Source: Spirosoma spitsbergense DSM 19989
Lineage (GTDB): Bacteria > Bacteroidota > Bacteroidia > Cytophagales > Spirosomataceae
Reading direction: 5' to 3'
DNA length: 59,736 bases
Assembly (NCBI RefSeq): GCF_000374085.1
Contig: NZ_KB893565.1
Coordinates: 1-59,736, forward strand
Shown here piece by piece: positions 26,030 through 35,658 of this stretch; within the stretch, counting starts at the first letter, position 1; each line of letters begins with the position of its first letter. Below the pieces are notes generated by a model. It did not search any database, was not told where the DNA came from, and worked only from the letters and a program-made list of their open reading frames with translations. Position numbers and translations under genes: made by a program.

Positions 26030-29000
26030 TAGTTTTAATCGGGCATTGGTTCCGTAGTTGATTTGTACTCCCGGATCGACTAGTACCCGAAGCGCAGTGG
26101 CCGTGTAACCAGCCGGTAGCGTCACGGTGTGTTTGATTTGTACCACATCATAACCGGTTGGTATCCGGTGACACGACCAGGTGGCCGTGTCATACCAAAA
26201 ACCGGCTTGAAGCGTATAGAATGCACCACATGTCTGGAACAGGGAAGATGCCGAAAAGTCCGAATTTTCGGTGGGTGAGCAGATCGTTCTGATCTGCCAT
26301 TCGTAGGGGGAATCGGTAGTCAGGTTTGTTACCACTACACTGCCCGAAATTCCTGCTCCAGTCAGATTACTAAGCGTGGTCCAGTCGGGGAATCCAACCA
26401 CTCGATAACGAAGCTGATACCTTGTCGTATTATCCCCATAGTTAAAGGACCAGTTTAGCTGGGCTGATGTAGGGGTTAGGATGATAACCGATTGGCTATG
26501 GGGTGAATAGCAGGGATAAGTGCCAAAAGAACTGGAAACCGAATACGCCGAGTAGATATCGTCGCCACAGTTCGATCTGACCTGCCATTCGTAGCCAGCG
26601 TTTGTTTGTAGCCCCGTAATCGTTGCGCTGAAGGTTGTCAGGCCAAGGATGTCTGTCCAGGCCGTTGTACCAGTGCGTCGGTAACGCAGATCATAAGTAA
26701 CGCCTGTACCCGTGAGTGCCCAGCTCAAGTACGCGGAGGTAGTTTTGGGCGAAACACTCAGCCCGCTGGGTATCTGGCAACCGGTAGTAAACGACTGACC
26801 CGAGGTGTAAATCGAGTTATCGACGGCAGAACAGACCGTTCGGATAGCCCATTCGTAGGTTTTGTTGTTGGTCAGACCCGTTAAACTGTAGGCAAACGTG
26901 CTGGCATTGTCCGTAACAGCCAGACGATTGAGTGTCAGCCAGTCAGCCGCTCCGGTTACCCGGTAACGAACGTCAAATAATGTACCCGGGTCGACGGATG
27001 TAGACCATCGGAGGGTTATGGACGTAGCCGTTGGCAGATACCCGTATGCGTAGGAAGGAGCTAAACAAACAGTGGTAAACGGAGTGCCTGTTGCGTAATC
27101 AGACTGACTATTGGACGGACAACTATTCCGGACCCGCCACTCATAGGTCGTATTGCTGGTTAGACCCGTGAGGGAGTAGGTTGTGCTGGCGTTGGCTGAA
27201 GCCGACATAATGTTGCTGACCGTGAGCCAGTCAGTACGGCCCAGTGGCCGGTATTGCAGTTGAAACGTAGCATCAGTTTCAGGGGTATAGGCATTAGGCG
27301 TATTCCAGGACAGTTTCGCTGTGGAAGCTTTAGGAGAAGCGTATAGGTTTAAGGGCGTTTGGCAGGCGGGAGTAAAGGTGATTGTGGCAGAATAACCAGA
27401 ACTTTCTGTCATTGAACAAACGCTTTTGAGCTGTGCCTCATACACAACGTTGGGTGTCAGCCCGCTAAGCAGATAGGTGGTATACTCCCCGGTAGTTATC
27501 TGATCGATAGTTGTCCAGTTGGGGCTGCCAACGGGTCGGTATCGAAGGGCGAACATACGCCCTGTTTCGTAGAAGGAAGTGCTCCAGATCAGCGAAACAG
27601 CGGTTGAGCTATTCGAACTTACCTGCAACAGGGGTACCGGGCAGGATAGCGTTGTAAACGATTGCACAGGGCTGAAATCGGTAGTGATAGTCGTTGAGCC
27701 GGGACAGGTACCCTGTACGCGCCACTCATAAGGCGAGGCCGGGTTCAGACCCGACAGGGAATAATAGGGACTACTGATGCCTTCAATTGACGTCCAGTCC
27801 GTTGTATTGCGTGAACGCCATTGCAACCTATGCACCTCAGAGGAGCCAGATAGCCAACTCAGTGAGGCTACTGTGCGGGATGGGTAGGCAGTGTAGGGAA
27901 CAGGAACGGGACAAATGGTTGTAAAACGAACCGGGTTCGTATAGGTGACTGTCCCCGTCGTTCTGACCTGCCATTCATACGAGGTATTAACGGATAGTCC
28001 ACTTAACGTTATGGCGAAATTGGGCAGATTCGTAAACTGTATCCAGCTGGAGGCCCCTACCGCACGCCACTGTACATCATAGGTGGCTCCCGACCCGGCA
28101 CTATTCCAGTTTAACTGTGCCGAGGTCCCTGTAATATTGGTAGTTGTGGGGGTGAGGAAGGGAATAAATTTGATGGCGAAGGCTGAGCTAAGGCTACCCG
28201 TTGTCGTGTTGGATGGCCGGACGCGATAATAGTATTGAGTATTCAATACCACCTTATCATCCGTGTAAGTTGAAACGTTTGGTGCTACACCACCAATAGG
28301 CACAAAACCCGCATCGGGTGAACCAGAGCGTTCAATAAAATAGCCCATTTCGTTAGCCGCATTGGCCTGCCATGTCAGCATGATGGACTGACCACTCACG
28401 CTGCCGGTCAGATTGCCGGGAGCCGTTACATTGGTGGCCGGTGCATCGAGGGTGTAGGCGGTATGCGTCTGCCGCAGCGCCAGGGCAGCCTGCATTCGTT
28501 CGTATTGGCCGGGCGTGAAATCATGCGTACACGGACCATAATACGACATGATATTGGTAATGAGTGGCATATAGGCATCCCCGTTCGCATCACGTGCCGT
28601 ACCGTTGGGGTCATACTGTGGGCAACCATTACTGTAGATTATACCTGTTCCAGCCATATTGTACGGGTCGGCGGGCGTATCGCAAATCAGATCGCCATCG
28701 GTAGTACAGTTGGCACCGGGCCCCCGGGTAACCAACTCGGTTGTTACACCCGTACCAAGCGAACCATTGCCGGAATTCTGACCAAACGTGTGAATCAGGT
28801 TGAAGTTGTGCCCCAATTCATGGGGCACCAGGCGATTCCCCATATCCTCAATATTGTTTTCGTTGAGGATAAAAGACCGGGTAGAATACAGCGCATTATC
28901 CGGATAATAAGCATACCCACCCAGCCCCGAATTTGAAAACTGATTGACATAATATTGATTCATGGCATTACGCGCATCATAGGCATCAACTGACTGGTTA

Positions 29001-29398
29001 TTGTACGAATTGTACATATCATCATTGTCGATGTAGTCAGGCGTTGATCCGGCAAAGTAAAATTGGATGCCCATCCCGTTGAGCAGATAGTAACCATTGG
29101 TCAACGCCATTATCTGATTCATGCTAGCCAGACTGTACCCACCAGTACCATTGCTTCGCCGTATAATGTGCGGACGAATAGGGACGAATGTAACAGGCTG
29201 CGTATTGGTAGACGAGGTCATCTTTTGGCGCAACGCTCTGTTCCCGTCCCGTACCAGTTCCCGAGCCTGCTCCGCTGTCAGGTCTGTAGTGCCGCAAAAG
29301 GAGGCAGAGGGGGAGGGTATTGTCTGTGCCTGTACCGTTAGTTTGGCCAGCAACGCATTCAATAAAAAAAATAGTAATAAAAGGAGATGTTTCGGCAT
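26021..29398 (-). CDS. Secreted pappalysin-like (M43-type) metalloprotease with fibronectin repeats
   Basis: A 1125-residue protein beginning with a long hydrophobic signal peptide (ending VQAQ about residue 25). The zinc site HELGHNFNLIH is at residues 193-203, and NIMSYYG downstream is the Met-turn; both are hallmarks of pappalysin/cytophagalysin metzincins. About eight fibronectin type III-like repeats follow from roughly residue 320, each with a YEW-type strand. The C-terminus is a separate small domain with FYTLQAGFWYDTATW and ends LKLGQ; it does not look like a canonical type IX secretion tail. I use ATG 29398, where the signal peptide begins, rather than an in-frame codon upstream. It probably degrades proteins outside the cell. 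It lies against the grain of the phosphonate genes around it. Confidence 0.82.
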   Translation of the reverse strand: MPKHLLLLLFFLLNALLAKLTVQAQTIPSPSASFCGTTDLTAEQARELVRDGNRALRQKMTSSTNTQPVTFVPIRPHIIRRSNGTGGYSLASMNQIMALTNGYYLLNGMGIQFYFAGSTPDYIDNDDMYNSYNNQSVDAYDARNAMNQYYVNQFSNSGLGGYAYYPDNALYSTRSFILNENNIEDMGNRLVPHELGHNFNLIHTFGQNSGNGSLGTGVTTELVTRGPGANCTTDGDLICDTPADPYNMAGTGIIYSNGCPQYDPNGTARDANGDAYMPLITNIMSYYGPCTHDFTPGQYERMQAALALRQTHTAYTLDAPATNVTAPGNLTGSVSGQSIMLTWQANAANEMGYFIERSGSPDAGFVPIGGVAPNVSTYTDDKVVLNTQYYYRVRPSNTTTGSLSSAFAIKFIPFLTPTTTNITGTSAQLNWNSAGSGATYDVQWRAVGASSWIQFTNLPNFAITLSGLSVNTSYEWQVRTTGTVTYTNPVRFTTICPVPVPYTAYPSRTVASLSWLSGSSEVHRLQWRSRNTTDWTSIEGISSPYYSLSGLNPASPYEWRVQGTCPGSTTITTDFSPVQSFTTLSCPVPLLQVSSNSSTAVSLIWSTSFYETGRMFALRYRPVGSPNWTTIDQITTGEYTTYLLSGLTPNVVYEAQLKSVCSMTESSGYSATITFTPACQTPLNLYASPKASTAKLSWNTPNAYTPETDATFQLQYRPLGRTDWLTVSNIMSASANASTTYSLTGLTSNTTYEWRVRNSCPSNSQSDYATGTPFTTVCLAPSYAYGYLPTATSITLRWSTSVDPGTLFDVRYRVTGAADWLTLNRLAVTDNASTFAYSLTGLTNNKTYEWAIRTVCSAVDNSIYTSGQSFTTGCQIPSGLSVSPKTTSAYLSWALTGTGVTYDLRYRRTGTTAWTDILGLTTFSATITGLQTNAGYEWQVRSNCGDDIYSAYSVSSSFGTYPCYSPHSQSVIILTPTSAQLNWSFNYGDNTTRYQLRYRVVGFPDWTTLSNLTGAGISGSVVVTNLTTDSPYEWQIRTICSPTENSDFSASSLFQTCGAFYTLQAGFWYDTATWSCHRIPTGYDVVQIKHTVTLPAGYTATALRVLVDPGVQINYGTNARLKLGQ

Positions 29399-29603
29399 GA
29401 AAGGGAGGTGGATGTAAGGTCCGCAAGTAAACAAAATTTCCAGTAGGTTACAACATCGATCAATAGATCTGGATGATCTTATTGACGCATCGTTGCGTGG
29501 TAAACTTATTCATGTACGTCAGAAAACTATCTGGTAAATAAGCATTAATTTAATATTAAATTTTTTTATTATCTATTTACAAATCGTTGATATTCAGTAG
29601 TCA

Positions 29604-29662
29604 TTGCTGAAAAAGTGAGGCTATACCTTTGCAGGTAATTACCTAAGTAATACTAACCTGCA
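29604..29662 (+). promoter_or_regulatory. Promoter and overlapping palindrome for the first susC
   Basis: A TTG at 29604-29606 and TACCTTTG at 29624-29631, 17 bases apart, match the Bacteroidota -33/-7 pattern (the -7 is perfect). Transcription would start near 29637. Directly over that point is the perfect 12-base palindrome AGGTAATTACCT (29633-29644), and a wider pair TGCAGGT / ACCTGCA (29630-29636 and 29656-29662) surrounds it. Such a site at the start point would suit a repressor or an RNA hairpin controlling the susCD operon. Confidence 0.6.
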
Positions 29663-29668
29663 TATGTT

Positions 29669-32600
29669 ATGATGTCTACTTTACCAATTCCGGTGCCATC
29701 TTCCCGGTTGACCGATACTCGTTTGCTACGCCGATTATGGGTGGCTTTTTTGTTTTGCCTGCTGCCCGGTTTTGCCGCCCTGGCACAAACTGTTTCGGGA
29801 CGCGTTACGGCCGCCGATGATAACCAGCCGCTGCCCGGCGTGTCTATTCTGGTGAAAGGGACAACCACCGGAACCACCACCCTGGCCGATGGTACATACT
29901 CGATTCGTATACCCGCCAATGCTACACTGACGTTCTCTTTTATCGGGTATGAAACAAAAGAAGTACCCGTCGGTACGCGCACGGCGATTGATGTTTCGCT
30001 GGCCGTTGGTACATCGACGCTGAACGAAATAGTTGTTACGGCCCTGGGTATCAAAAAAGATATCCGCACCATTGGTGTCTCTATTCAGTCGATTGACGGG
30101 GCCAACGTGACCAAAGCCCGTGAGCCAAATCCAATCAATTCGCTGGTGGGTAAAGTAGCCGGGCTTACCATTGGGGCTAGTGCTGAACTGCTGCGCCGAC
30201 CCAACATCGTGTTGCGGGGTAATACTGACGTGCTGTTCGTTATCGATGGCGTACCCATCAACTCCGATACGTGGAACATCAGCCCCGACGATATTGAGAC
30301 CTATTCGGTCCTGAAAGGGGCTTCCGCTTCGGCCCTGTACGGTTTCCGGGGCAAAAATGGAGCCATCCTGATTACCACCAAACGCGGCTCGAAAGATAAG
30401 CGGGGCTTCCAGGTCGACGTGAACACGAGCCAGATGTTCGATAACGGCTTTCTGGCTATTCCTAAACTACAGAATGAATACGGCCCCGGCGACCACGGCG
30501 TATATGCCTTCCGCGACGGACGCGGTGGTGGTTACAATGATGGTGATTATGACATCTGGGGACCAGCTTTTAACGGGCAGTTGATCCCGCAGTATGATAG
30601 TCCCGTTACCCCCGGCCAGAGTTACACGACTACGTACGCCAACCCGGCCGTTAAGCCCTTCATCAGCGACCGCCAGCCAACACCTTACGTGGCCCGGGGT
30701 GCCAATAATCTCTCCCGCTTTTTGCAGACCGGGATTCTGTCGACCAACAATATTGCCGTTTCATCATCGGGGGAAAAATATGATCTTCGCTTCTCGCTCT
30801 CACACAACTACCAGCGCGGTCTGGTTCCTAACACCAAGCTGAACAGTACTACCTTCAAAATTTCGACGGGGTATACCTTCACCGACCGACTCCGGTTTAT
30901 GGCCGATGTACAGGTGAACCGCCAGTACACGCCCAATATTCCGGATATCAACTACGGACCAAATTCCCTGATTTACAACGTGGGGATCTGGGGTGGTGCC
31001 GACTGGGATGTCGATCAGCTGAAGAACTACTGGCAGCCGGGTAAAGAAGGTATCCAGCAGATTTACGCTGAATACCAGCGTTACAACAATCCCTGGTTCG
31101 TATCGAAAGAGTGGCTGCGGGGGCATTACAAAACCGATATTATTGGTCAGACTTCGCTGAATTATACCATCGCTCCGGGGCTGGATGCTACTCTGCGGAC
31201 GCAGGTGTCGACCTGGAATCTGCTGCGGACGGAGAAAATGCCCTACTCGGCTACGGCTTATGGTCGCGAGGAAGCGCGGGGCGACTACCGCGAAGACCGC
31301 CGGAACCTGCTCGATAACAACACTGACCTGCTTATCAAGTATAATCGTAAAGTGATACCGGCTTTGAGTATCAACGCCATTGCCGGTGGTAACCTGCGGG
31401 TATATAATTACAACTCGAACTTTACTTCGACCAACTACCTGAACGTGCCGGGCGTTTACACCTTTGCCAACTCGGCCAACCCGCTGGTTGCGTCCAGCTA
31501 CTTGGCCGATATGCGGGTACTGTCGGCCTATTATTCGGCCGATTTCACCCTGCGCGATTTCGTTACCCTGTCGACTACGGGCCGGGTCGACAAGTTGTCG
31601 ACATTACCGAAAGGCAACAACACATTCTTCTATCCTTCGGTAGCCCTGAGTACGGTGATATCCGATTACGTGCAACTGCCTGCGGCCGTTTCATTCCTGA
31701 AAGTGCGCGGCTCTTTTGCCAACGTAAAAGATGCCCTCACCCAGTCGACCATCGGCATTCCGCAGTTCCCTTTGGGCTACGGCGAGCAGTACCAGTCGGC
31801 CTACGACGGACCAACCTACCAGAACTCGGCGGTATACGGTACGCCCCTGACCTACAATAACCAGCCGTCGGCCTACTATACCAACACGCTGAACAATCCC
31901 AATATTAAACCCAACTCGACCTCGCAGTTTGAGACCGGGCTGGACGTTCGTTTCCTGAATAACCGGCTGACTTTCGACGCGGCTTACTACATTAGCAACG
32001 ATGGGCCGCGCATTTTCAACCTGCCCATCTCCGAAACCACGGGCTACTCGTCGCTGCTCGTAAACGGCATCAAAACCCAGAAAAAAGGGGTGGAGCTTTC
32101 ACTAACGGGTCAGGCACTCCGCAACGCTAACGGACTGAACTGGAATGTGCTGGCCAACTGGTCGACCTACACCGAGCGGTACAAAGAGTTTTACCCCGGC
32201 GTAAACTCCCTAAACACCTTCTTTAAAGTGGGCGACCGCGTCGATAGCTACTACACCCGTACGTACGTCTACTCCCCCGATGGTCAGATCATCAACGATG
32301 CCGGTGGTCGGCCCATCATCGGACCCGTATCTCAGTACGTTGGCAACATCAACCCCGACTGGGTGTGGGGCGTCAACAACCAGTTTCGTTACAAAGCACT
32401 TACGTTTAGCTTCCAGTTCGATGGCCGGGTGGGGGGCGTTATTTCCGACTACGTGCAACAGAAGGCCTACGCCGGTGGCCGGATTATCAATACGGTGCAG
32501 GGCGTTATGGGCGAAGCCCGCAAGCAGGATCTGCTGGGTGTGAAGTCGTACGTAGGCGAAGGCGTTGTGGTCTCTAACGGGGGCCAGATTAACTACGATG

Positions 32601-32944
32601 CCGACGGTCGCGTGACCAATTATAGCGAACTTCAGTTTGCCCCAAACACAACGAAAGCCTTTTTGCAGGACTATATCGCCCGTCGGTACGGGTTCGATGG
32701 AGGCAATATAATCAGTCGTAGCTTTGCCAAGTTGCGGGAGGTTATTATCGGTTATAGCCTGCCATCTGCCCTGCTAAACCGCATTGGTGTAAAACAGGCA
32801 TCGGTCTCGCTCGTAGGGCGTAATCTGCTTTACTTTGCCCAGCGTAAAGACATCGACATCGACCAGTTTACGGGCAATGGCCGGTCAGACCTGCAAACGC
32901 CTACCACACGCCGGTACGGGATCAATCTCAATCTAACATTCTAA
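29669..32944 (+). CDS. SusC/RagA-type TonB-dependent outer-membrane transporter
   Basis: A 1091-residue receptor. It has a signal peptide after a short basic N-terminus (ending LAQTVSG), a carboxypeptidase-regulatory-like domain (GRVTAADDNQPLPGVSILV), the plug (LFVIDGVPINSD, ASASALYGFRGKNGAILITTKRG) and then a long beta-barrel that ends in aromatic-terminated strands (INLNLTF). SusC forms the 22-strand pore of a pedal-bin complex with the SusD lid, importing a large ligand in a TonB-dependent manner. The ligand is not evident from sequence. The downstream metallophosphoesterase, HD oxygenase and phosphoesterases suggest a phosphonate or phosphoester compound, not a polysaccharide; no glycoside hydrolase is nearby. 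susD follows after 60 bases containing a hairpin. Confidence 0.93.
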   Translation: MMSTLPIPVPSSRLTDTRLLRRLWVAFLFCLLPGFAALAQTVSGRVTAADDNQPLPGVSILVKGTTTGTTTLADGTYSIRIPANATLTFSFIGYETKEVPVGTRTAIDVSLAVGTSTLNEIVVTALGIKKDIRTIGVSIQSIDGANVTKAREPNPINSLVGKVAGLTIGASAELLRRPNIVLRGNTDVLFVIDGVPINSDTWNISPDDIETYSVLKGASASALYGFRGKNGAILITTKRGSKDKRGFQVDVNTSQMFDNGFLAIPKLQNEYGPGDHGVYAFRDGRGGGYNDGDYDIWGPAFNGQLIPQYDSPVTPGQSYTTTYANPAVKPFISDRQPTPYVARGANNLSRFLQTGILSTNNIAVSSSGEKYDLRFSLSHNYQRGLVPNTKLNSTTFKISTGYTFTDRLRFMADVQVNRQYTPNIPDINYGPNSLIYNVGIWGGADWDVDQLKNYWQPGKEGIQQIYAEYQRYNNPWFVSKEWLRGHYKTDIIGQTSLNYTIAPGLDATLRTQVSTWNLLRTEKMPYSATAYGREEARGDYREDRRNLLDNNTDLLIKYNRKVIPALSINAIAGGNLRVYNYNSNFTSTNYLNVPGVYTFANSANPLVASSYLADMRVLSAYYSADFTLRDFVTLSTTGRVDKLSTLPKGNNTFFYPSVALSTVISDYVQLPAAVSFLKVRGSFANVKDALTQSTIGIPQFPLGYGEQYQSAYDGPTYQNSAVYGTPLTYNNQPSAYYTNTLNNPNIKPNSTSQFETGLDVRFLNNRLTFDAAYYISNDGPRIFNLPISETTGYSSLLVNGIKTQKKGVELSLTGQALRNANGLNWNVLANWSTYTERYKEFYPGVNSLNTFFKVGDRVDSYYTRTYVYSPDGQIINDAGGRPIIGPVSQYVGNINPDWVWGVNNQFRYKALTFSFQFDGRVGGVISDYVQQKAYAGGRIINTVQGVMGEARKQDLLGVKSYVGEGVVVSNGGQINYDADGRVTNYSELQFAPNTTKAFLQDYIARRYGFDGGNIISRSFAKLREVIIGYSLPSALLNRIGVKQASVSLVGRNLLYFAQRKDIDIDQFTGNGRSDLQTPTTRRYGINLNLTF

Positions 32945-32957
32945 AAACATCACTCCC

Positions 32958-32985
32958 GGCTCCGTTCCAAACCGTGTACGGAGCC
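32958..32985 (+). other. Hairpin between susC and susD
   Basis: An eight-base perfect inverted repeat GGCTCCGT / ACGGAGCC with a 12-base loop, in the 60-base gap between the two genes. It lacks a T-run, so it is more likely to affect mRNA stability or the susC:susD ratio than to terminate. Confidence 0.5.
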
Positions 32986-33004
32986 AGGTAAACTCCTATC
33001 TATA

Positions 33005-34600
33005 ATGAACGTTCGTGTTTTATTCTGCCTGTCGATAACCGTACTGTCACTTCTGCTGACAAGTTGCGAGAAATCGTTCGACGAACTCGAAAAAGACCCC
33101 AACCGTCCGGTCAATGCGCCGGCCTCGCTGGTGCTACGGGGTATTCTGAACGATATGTACAATGCCAGTAACAGCCCGTCGGGCTTTGCCGGGGTAACGT
33201 ACGACCCCTGGGGAGCCGAGCAGCGGTACAACCAGTTCTACGATAGTAATTACAACTACTACGCCACGAACGAGTACTCCTGGACCACTACTTCCCTGAA
33301 CTTCTACACCCTGAAAGACGTGATCAAGATGGAACAGGAAGCTAAACGGGCTGGTGCCGCCGACGTAAATCCGTATTCGGCACTGGGCAAGTTCTTCCGG
33401 GCTTACTTCTATGAGAACATGACCCGGCGCGTGGGCGATGTGCCGCTTTCGGAAGCCCTACAAGGCCAAACCGACCTGGAGCCGAAGTACGACGACCAGA
33501 AAACGGTGTACATACAGATTCTGAAATGGCTGGAAGAGGCTAATACTGACCTGACTTCTGTTATCACCAAAGGTGACAATACCCTGGCCGGGGATTACCT
33601 GCTGGGCAATGACCTGCGCAAGTGGCAGAAAGTAGTGAACACCTACAAACTGCGGGTATTGATTAACCTGAGCAAAAAAGAAGCAGATACCGACCTGAAC
33701 ATCAAACAGACGTTTGCCGATGTAATTACCAACTCCGCTAAGTACCCGGTGATGACCAGTATGGACGATAACCTTCAGTTCATCTATAACAGCGTTACGA
33801 AGTACCCCCGCAACCAGGATAATTTTGGTCAGAGCGCAACCCGCGAGAACATGGCTAAAACCTATATCGACTTGCTGGTAGCCCGGCAGGATCCACGCCT
33901 GTTCGTGGTGGCTGAACCAGCCGCTGTCAAGCTGAAAGCGGGCTTAAAACCCACCGATTTTACCGCGTTTGTGGGGGCCAGTTCGGGCGAGGATTTGCAG
34001 GATATGTCGACCAAAGCTCTCCAGGGAGAATATTCTTTCCAAAATCGCAAACGCTATTACACAACCTATGCCGGCGAGCCTGTTTTTATCATCAGTTATC
34101 CTGAACTACAGTTCAACATTGCCGAAGGCATCAACCGGGGCTGGTCTACCGGCAATGCCGCCGATTATTACCAGAAAGGCATCAGCGCGTCGATGGGTTT
34201 CTACGGGCTGAAGGATGGCGACAATACCGTTACCTTTTCGCGGGATGGTGGCATCAGCAACTTCGATACCTACCCGATCAAATTCACCCTGGCCGATTAC
34301 CTCGCCCAGCCCCTTGTAAAGTACGCTGGTAACACAGCCGATGGGCTGCAACAGATTCTGACTCAGAAGTACCTGGCGTTCTTCCAGAATTCGGGGATGG
34401 AAGCCTGGTACAACCAGCGCCGGACGGGTGTGCCGACCTTCCTGACGGGTGTAGGTACCGGAAACAGCGGCCGTATCCCCAAGCGGTGGCAGTATCCGAA
34501 TAACGAGCGGACCACCAATGGGACCAATCTCAACGCAACCCTGACGAGCCAATATGGTGGTAACGATGATATCAACGCCACCATGTGGCTGTTGAAGTAA
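33005..34600 (+). CDS. SusD/RagB-like surface lipoprotein
   Basis: A 531-residue lipoprotein with a signal ending in the lipobox LLTSC (lipidated Cys21). The rest is alpha-helical with tetratricopeptide-like stretches and a SusD-like fold of the family-2 type, ending with the common GGNDDINATMWL-type tail. It would cap the SusC pore at the cell surface and bind the ligand. It pairs with the preceding susC gene. After its stop a long inverted repeat separates it from the metallophosphoesterase gene. Confidence 0.9.
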   Translation: MNVRVLFCLSITVLSLLLTSCEKSFDELEKDPNRPVNAPASLVLRGILNDMYNASNSPSGFAGVTYDPWGAEQRYNQFYDSNYNYYATNEYSWTTTSLNFYTLKDVIKMEQEAKRAGAADVNPYSALGKFFRAYFYENMTRRVGDVPLSEALQGQTDLEPKYDDQKTVYIQILKWLEEANTDLTSVITKGDNTLAGDYLLGNDLRKWQKVVNTYKLRVLINLSKKEADTDLNIKQTFADVITNSAKYPVMTSMDDNLQFIYNSVTKYPRNQDNFGQSATRENMAKTYIDLLVARQDPRLFVVAEPAAVKLKAGLKPTDFTAFVGASSGEDLQDMSTKALQGEYSFQNRKRYYTTYAGEPVFIISYPELQFNIAEGINRGWSTGNAADYYQKGISASMGFYGLKDGDNTVTFSRDGGISNFDTYPIKFTLADYLAQPLVKYAGNTADGLQQILTQKYLAFFQNSGMEAWYNQRRTGVPTFLTGVGTGNSGRIPKRWQYPNNERTTNGTNLNATLTSQYGGNDDINATMWLLK

Positions 34601-34612
34601 TTGTTCGTTAAT

Positions 34613-34668
34613 TTGTCAGCGTACCCACTCGGCTGTTCTCAGAAATGACTGAGTAGATGCGCTGACAA
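34613..34668 (+). other. Long stem-loop between susD and the phosphoesterase gene
   Basis: A nine-base stem TTGTCAGCG / CGCTGACAA with about 38 bases in between, which itself contains a CTCAG/CTGAG inner pair. A T-rich stretch follows. It may attenuate transcription, so the downstream enzymes could be expressed at a lower level than susCD. Confidence 0.5.
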
Positions 34669-34685
34669 TTCATTTTACCTTGCCT

Positions 34686-35609
34686 ATGAACCGTCGAACT
34701 CTCCTCAAGTCGGCCAGTTTGCTACCCTTCGCAACTGCGCCTGACCTCGCCACTACAACAACTGGAGCACGCAAACGCGCTGTCCGGTTTGCCTATCTCG
34801 GCGATACGCATATTCTGCCCGAAACAAAGCAGATGGATGGTGTAGCGGCCTGTTTGCAGCATATACAGAAGCAGGCCGACAAACCAGCGTTCGTTCTGCA
34901 TGGGGGCGACGTGATTATGGACGCGCTCGTGCTCGATAAAGCGGCCGTCAGAAAGCAGTGGGATGCCTGGAACCGGGTCACAAAAGCGGAAAACTCGTTA
35001 CCAATTCGGTATGCCATCGGCAATCACGATATCTGGGGTTTCGACGCGGCCAAAGCCGATGGCGCCTACGGTAAAGCCTGGATACAGGACGAACTTCATC
35101 TGAAAAATCGCTATTATAGTTTCGATGAGCAGGGCTGGCATTTTGTGGTTCTGGATAGTGTACAGCCCAAAGCCAATGGTGTGTGGTATGCTACCAACGT
35201 CGATGCAGAACAACTCGCCTGGCTGGAGGCTGATTTACAGAAGACACCCGCCACTACGCCGGTACTGGTCATGTCGCACGTACCGATTCTGACCGCCACG
35301 GTGTTCGACTTTGCCCAGCCCATTCCGGCCATTGATGGTAAACAAACCATGATTGACGGGCTGGCCGTGTCCAATGCCCCGGACCTTGTTGCGCTGTTCG
35401 TGAAGTTCCCGAATGTGAAAGCCTGCCTGAGTGGTCATACACACCTGCTCGATCAGGTTGTGTACAACAACGTCAGCTATTTCTGCAACGGAGCCGTGAG
35501 CGGTAACTGGTGGAAAAGTGAGATGCACCGCCAAACCCACGCTGGCTACGCTCTTTTTGATCTCTACGACGACGGAACGATTGAACGAACGTATTTACAG
35601 TATGCCTAA
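34686..35609 (+). CDS. Exported calcineurin-like metallophosphoesterase
   Basis: A 307-residue phosphoesterase. The N-terminus (MNRRTLLKSASLLPF) has the twin arginine and hydrophobic stretch of a Tat signal, so export of the folded enzyme is likely. Metal-binding motifs appear in order: GDTH, GGDVIMD, GNHD, MSHVP and SGHTHL, all five blocks of the fold. It hydrolyses phosphomonoesters or diesters; the substrate cannot be read from sequence. The start is ATG 34686; a TTG two codons upstream is less likely. It lies between susD and the PhnZ-type HD gene, which places it in the proposed phosphonate locus, where it might release phosphonates from esters. Confidence 0.88.
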   Translation: MNRRTLLKSASLLPFATAPDLATTTTGARKRAVRFAYLGDTHILPETKQMDGVAACLQHIQKQADKPAFVLHGGDVIMDALVLDKAAVRKQWDAWNRVTKAENSLPIRYAIGNHDIWGFDAAKADGAYGKAWIQDELHLKNRYYSFDEQGWHFVVLDSVQPKANGVWYATNVDAEQLAWLEADLQKTPATTPVLVMSHVPILTATVFDFAQPIPAIDGKQTMIDGLAVSNAPDLVALFVKFPNVKACLSGHTHLLDQVVYNNVSYFCNGAVSGNWWKSEMHRQTHAGYALFDLYDDGTIERTYLQYA

Positions 35610-35610
35610 C

Positions 35611-35645
35611 ACCCCAACCCCTTCCTGGTGGTGAGGGGCTGGGGT
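35611..35645 (+). repeat. GC-rich hairpin element before the HD gene
   Basis: ACCCCA-a-CCCC at 35611-35621 pairs with GGGG-c-TGGGGT at 35635-35645, a stem of ten base pairs with one internal mismatch and a 13-base loop. There is no T-run directly after, so it is more likely a dispersed intergenic repeat than a classical terminator. It sits immediately after the metallophosphoesterase stop and 13 bases before the HD gene. Confidence 0.55.
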
Positions 35646-35658
35646 AAATCCCTCAAAA

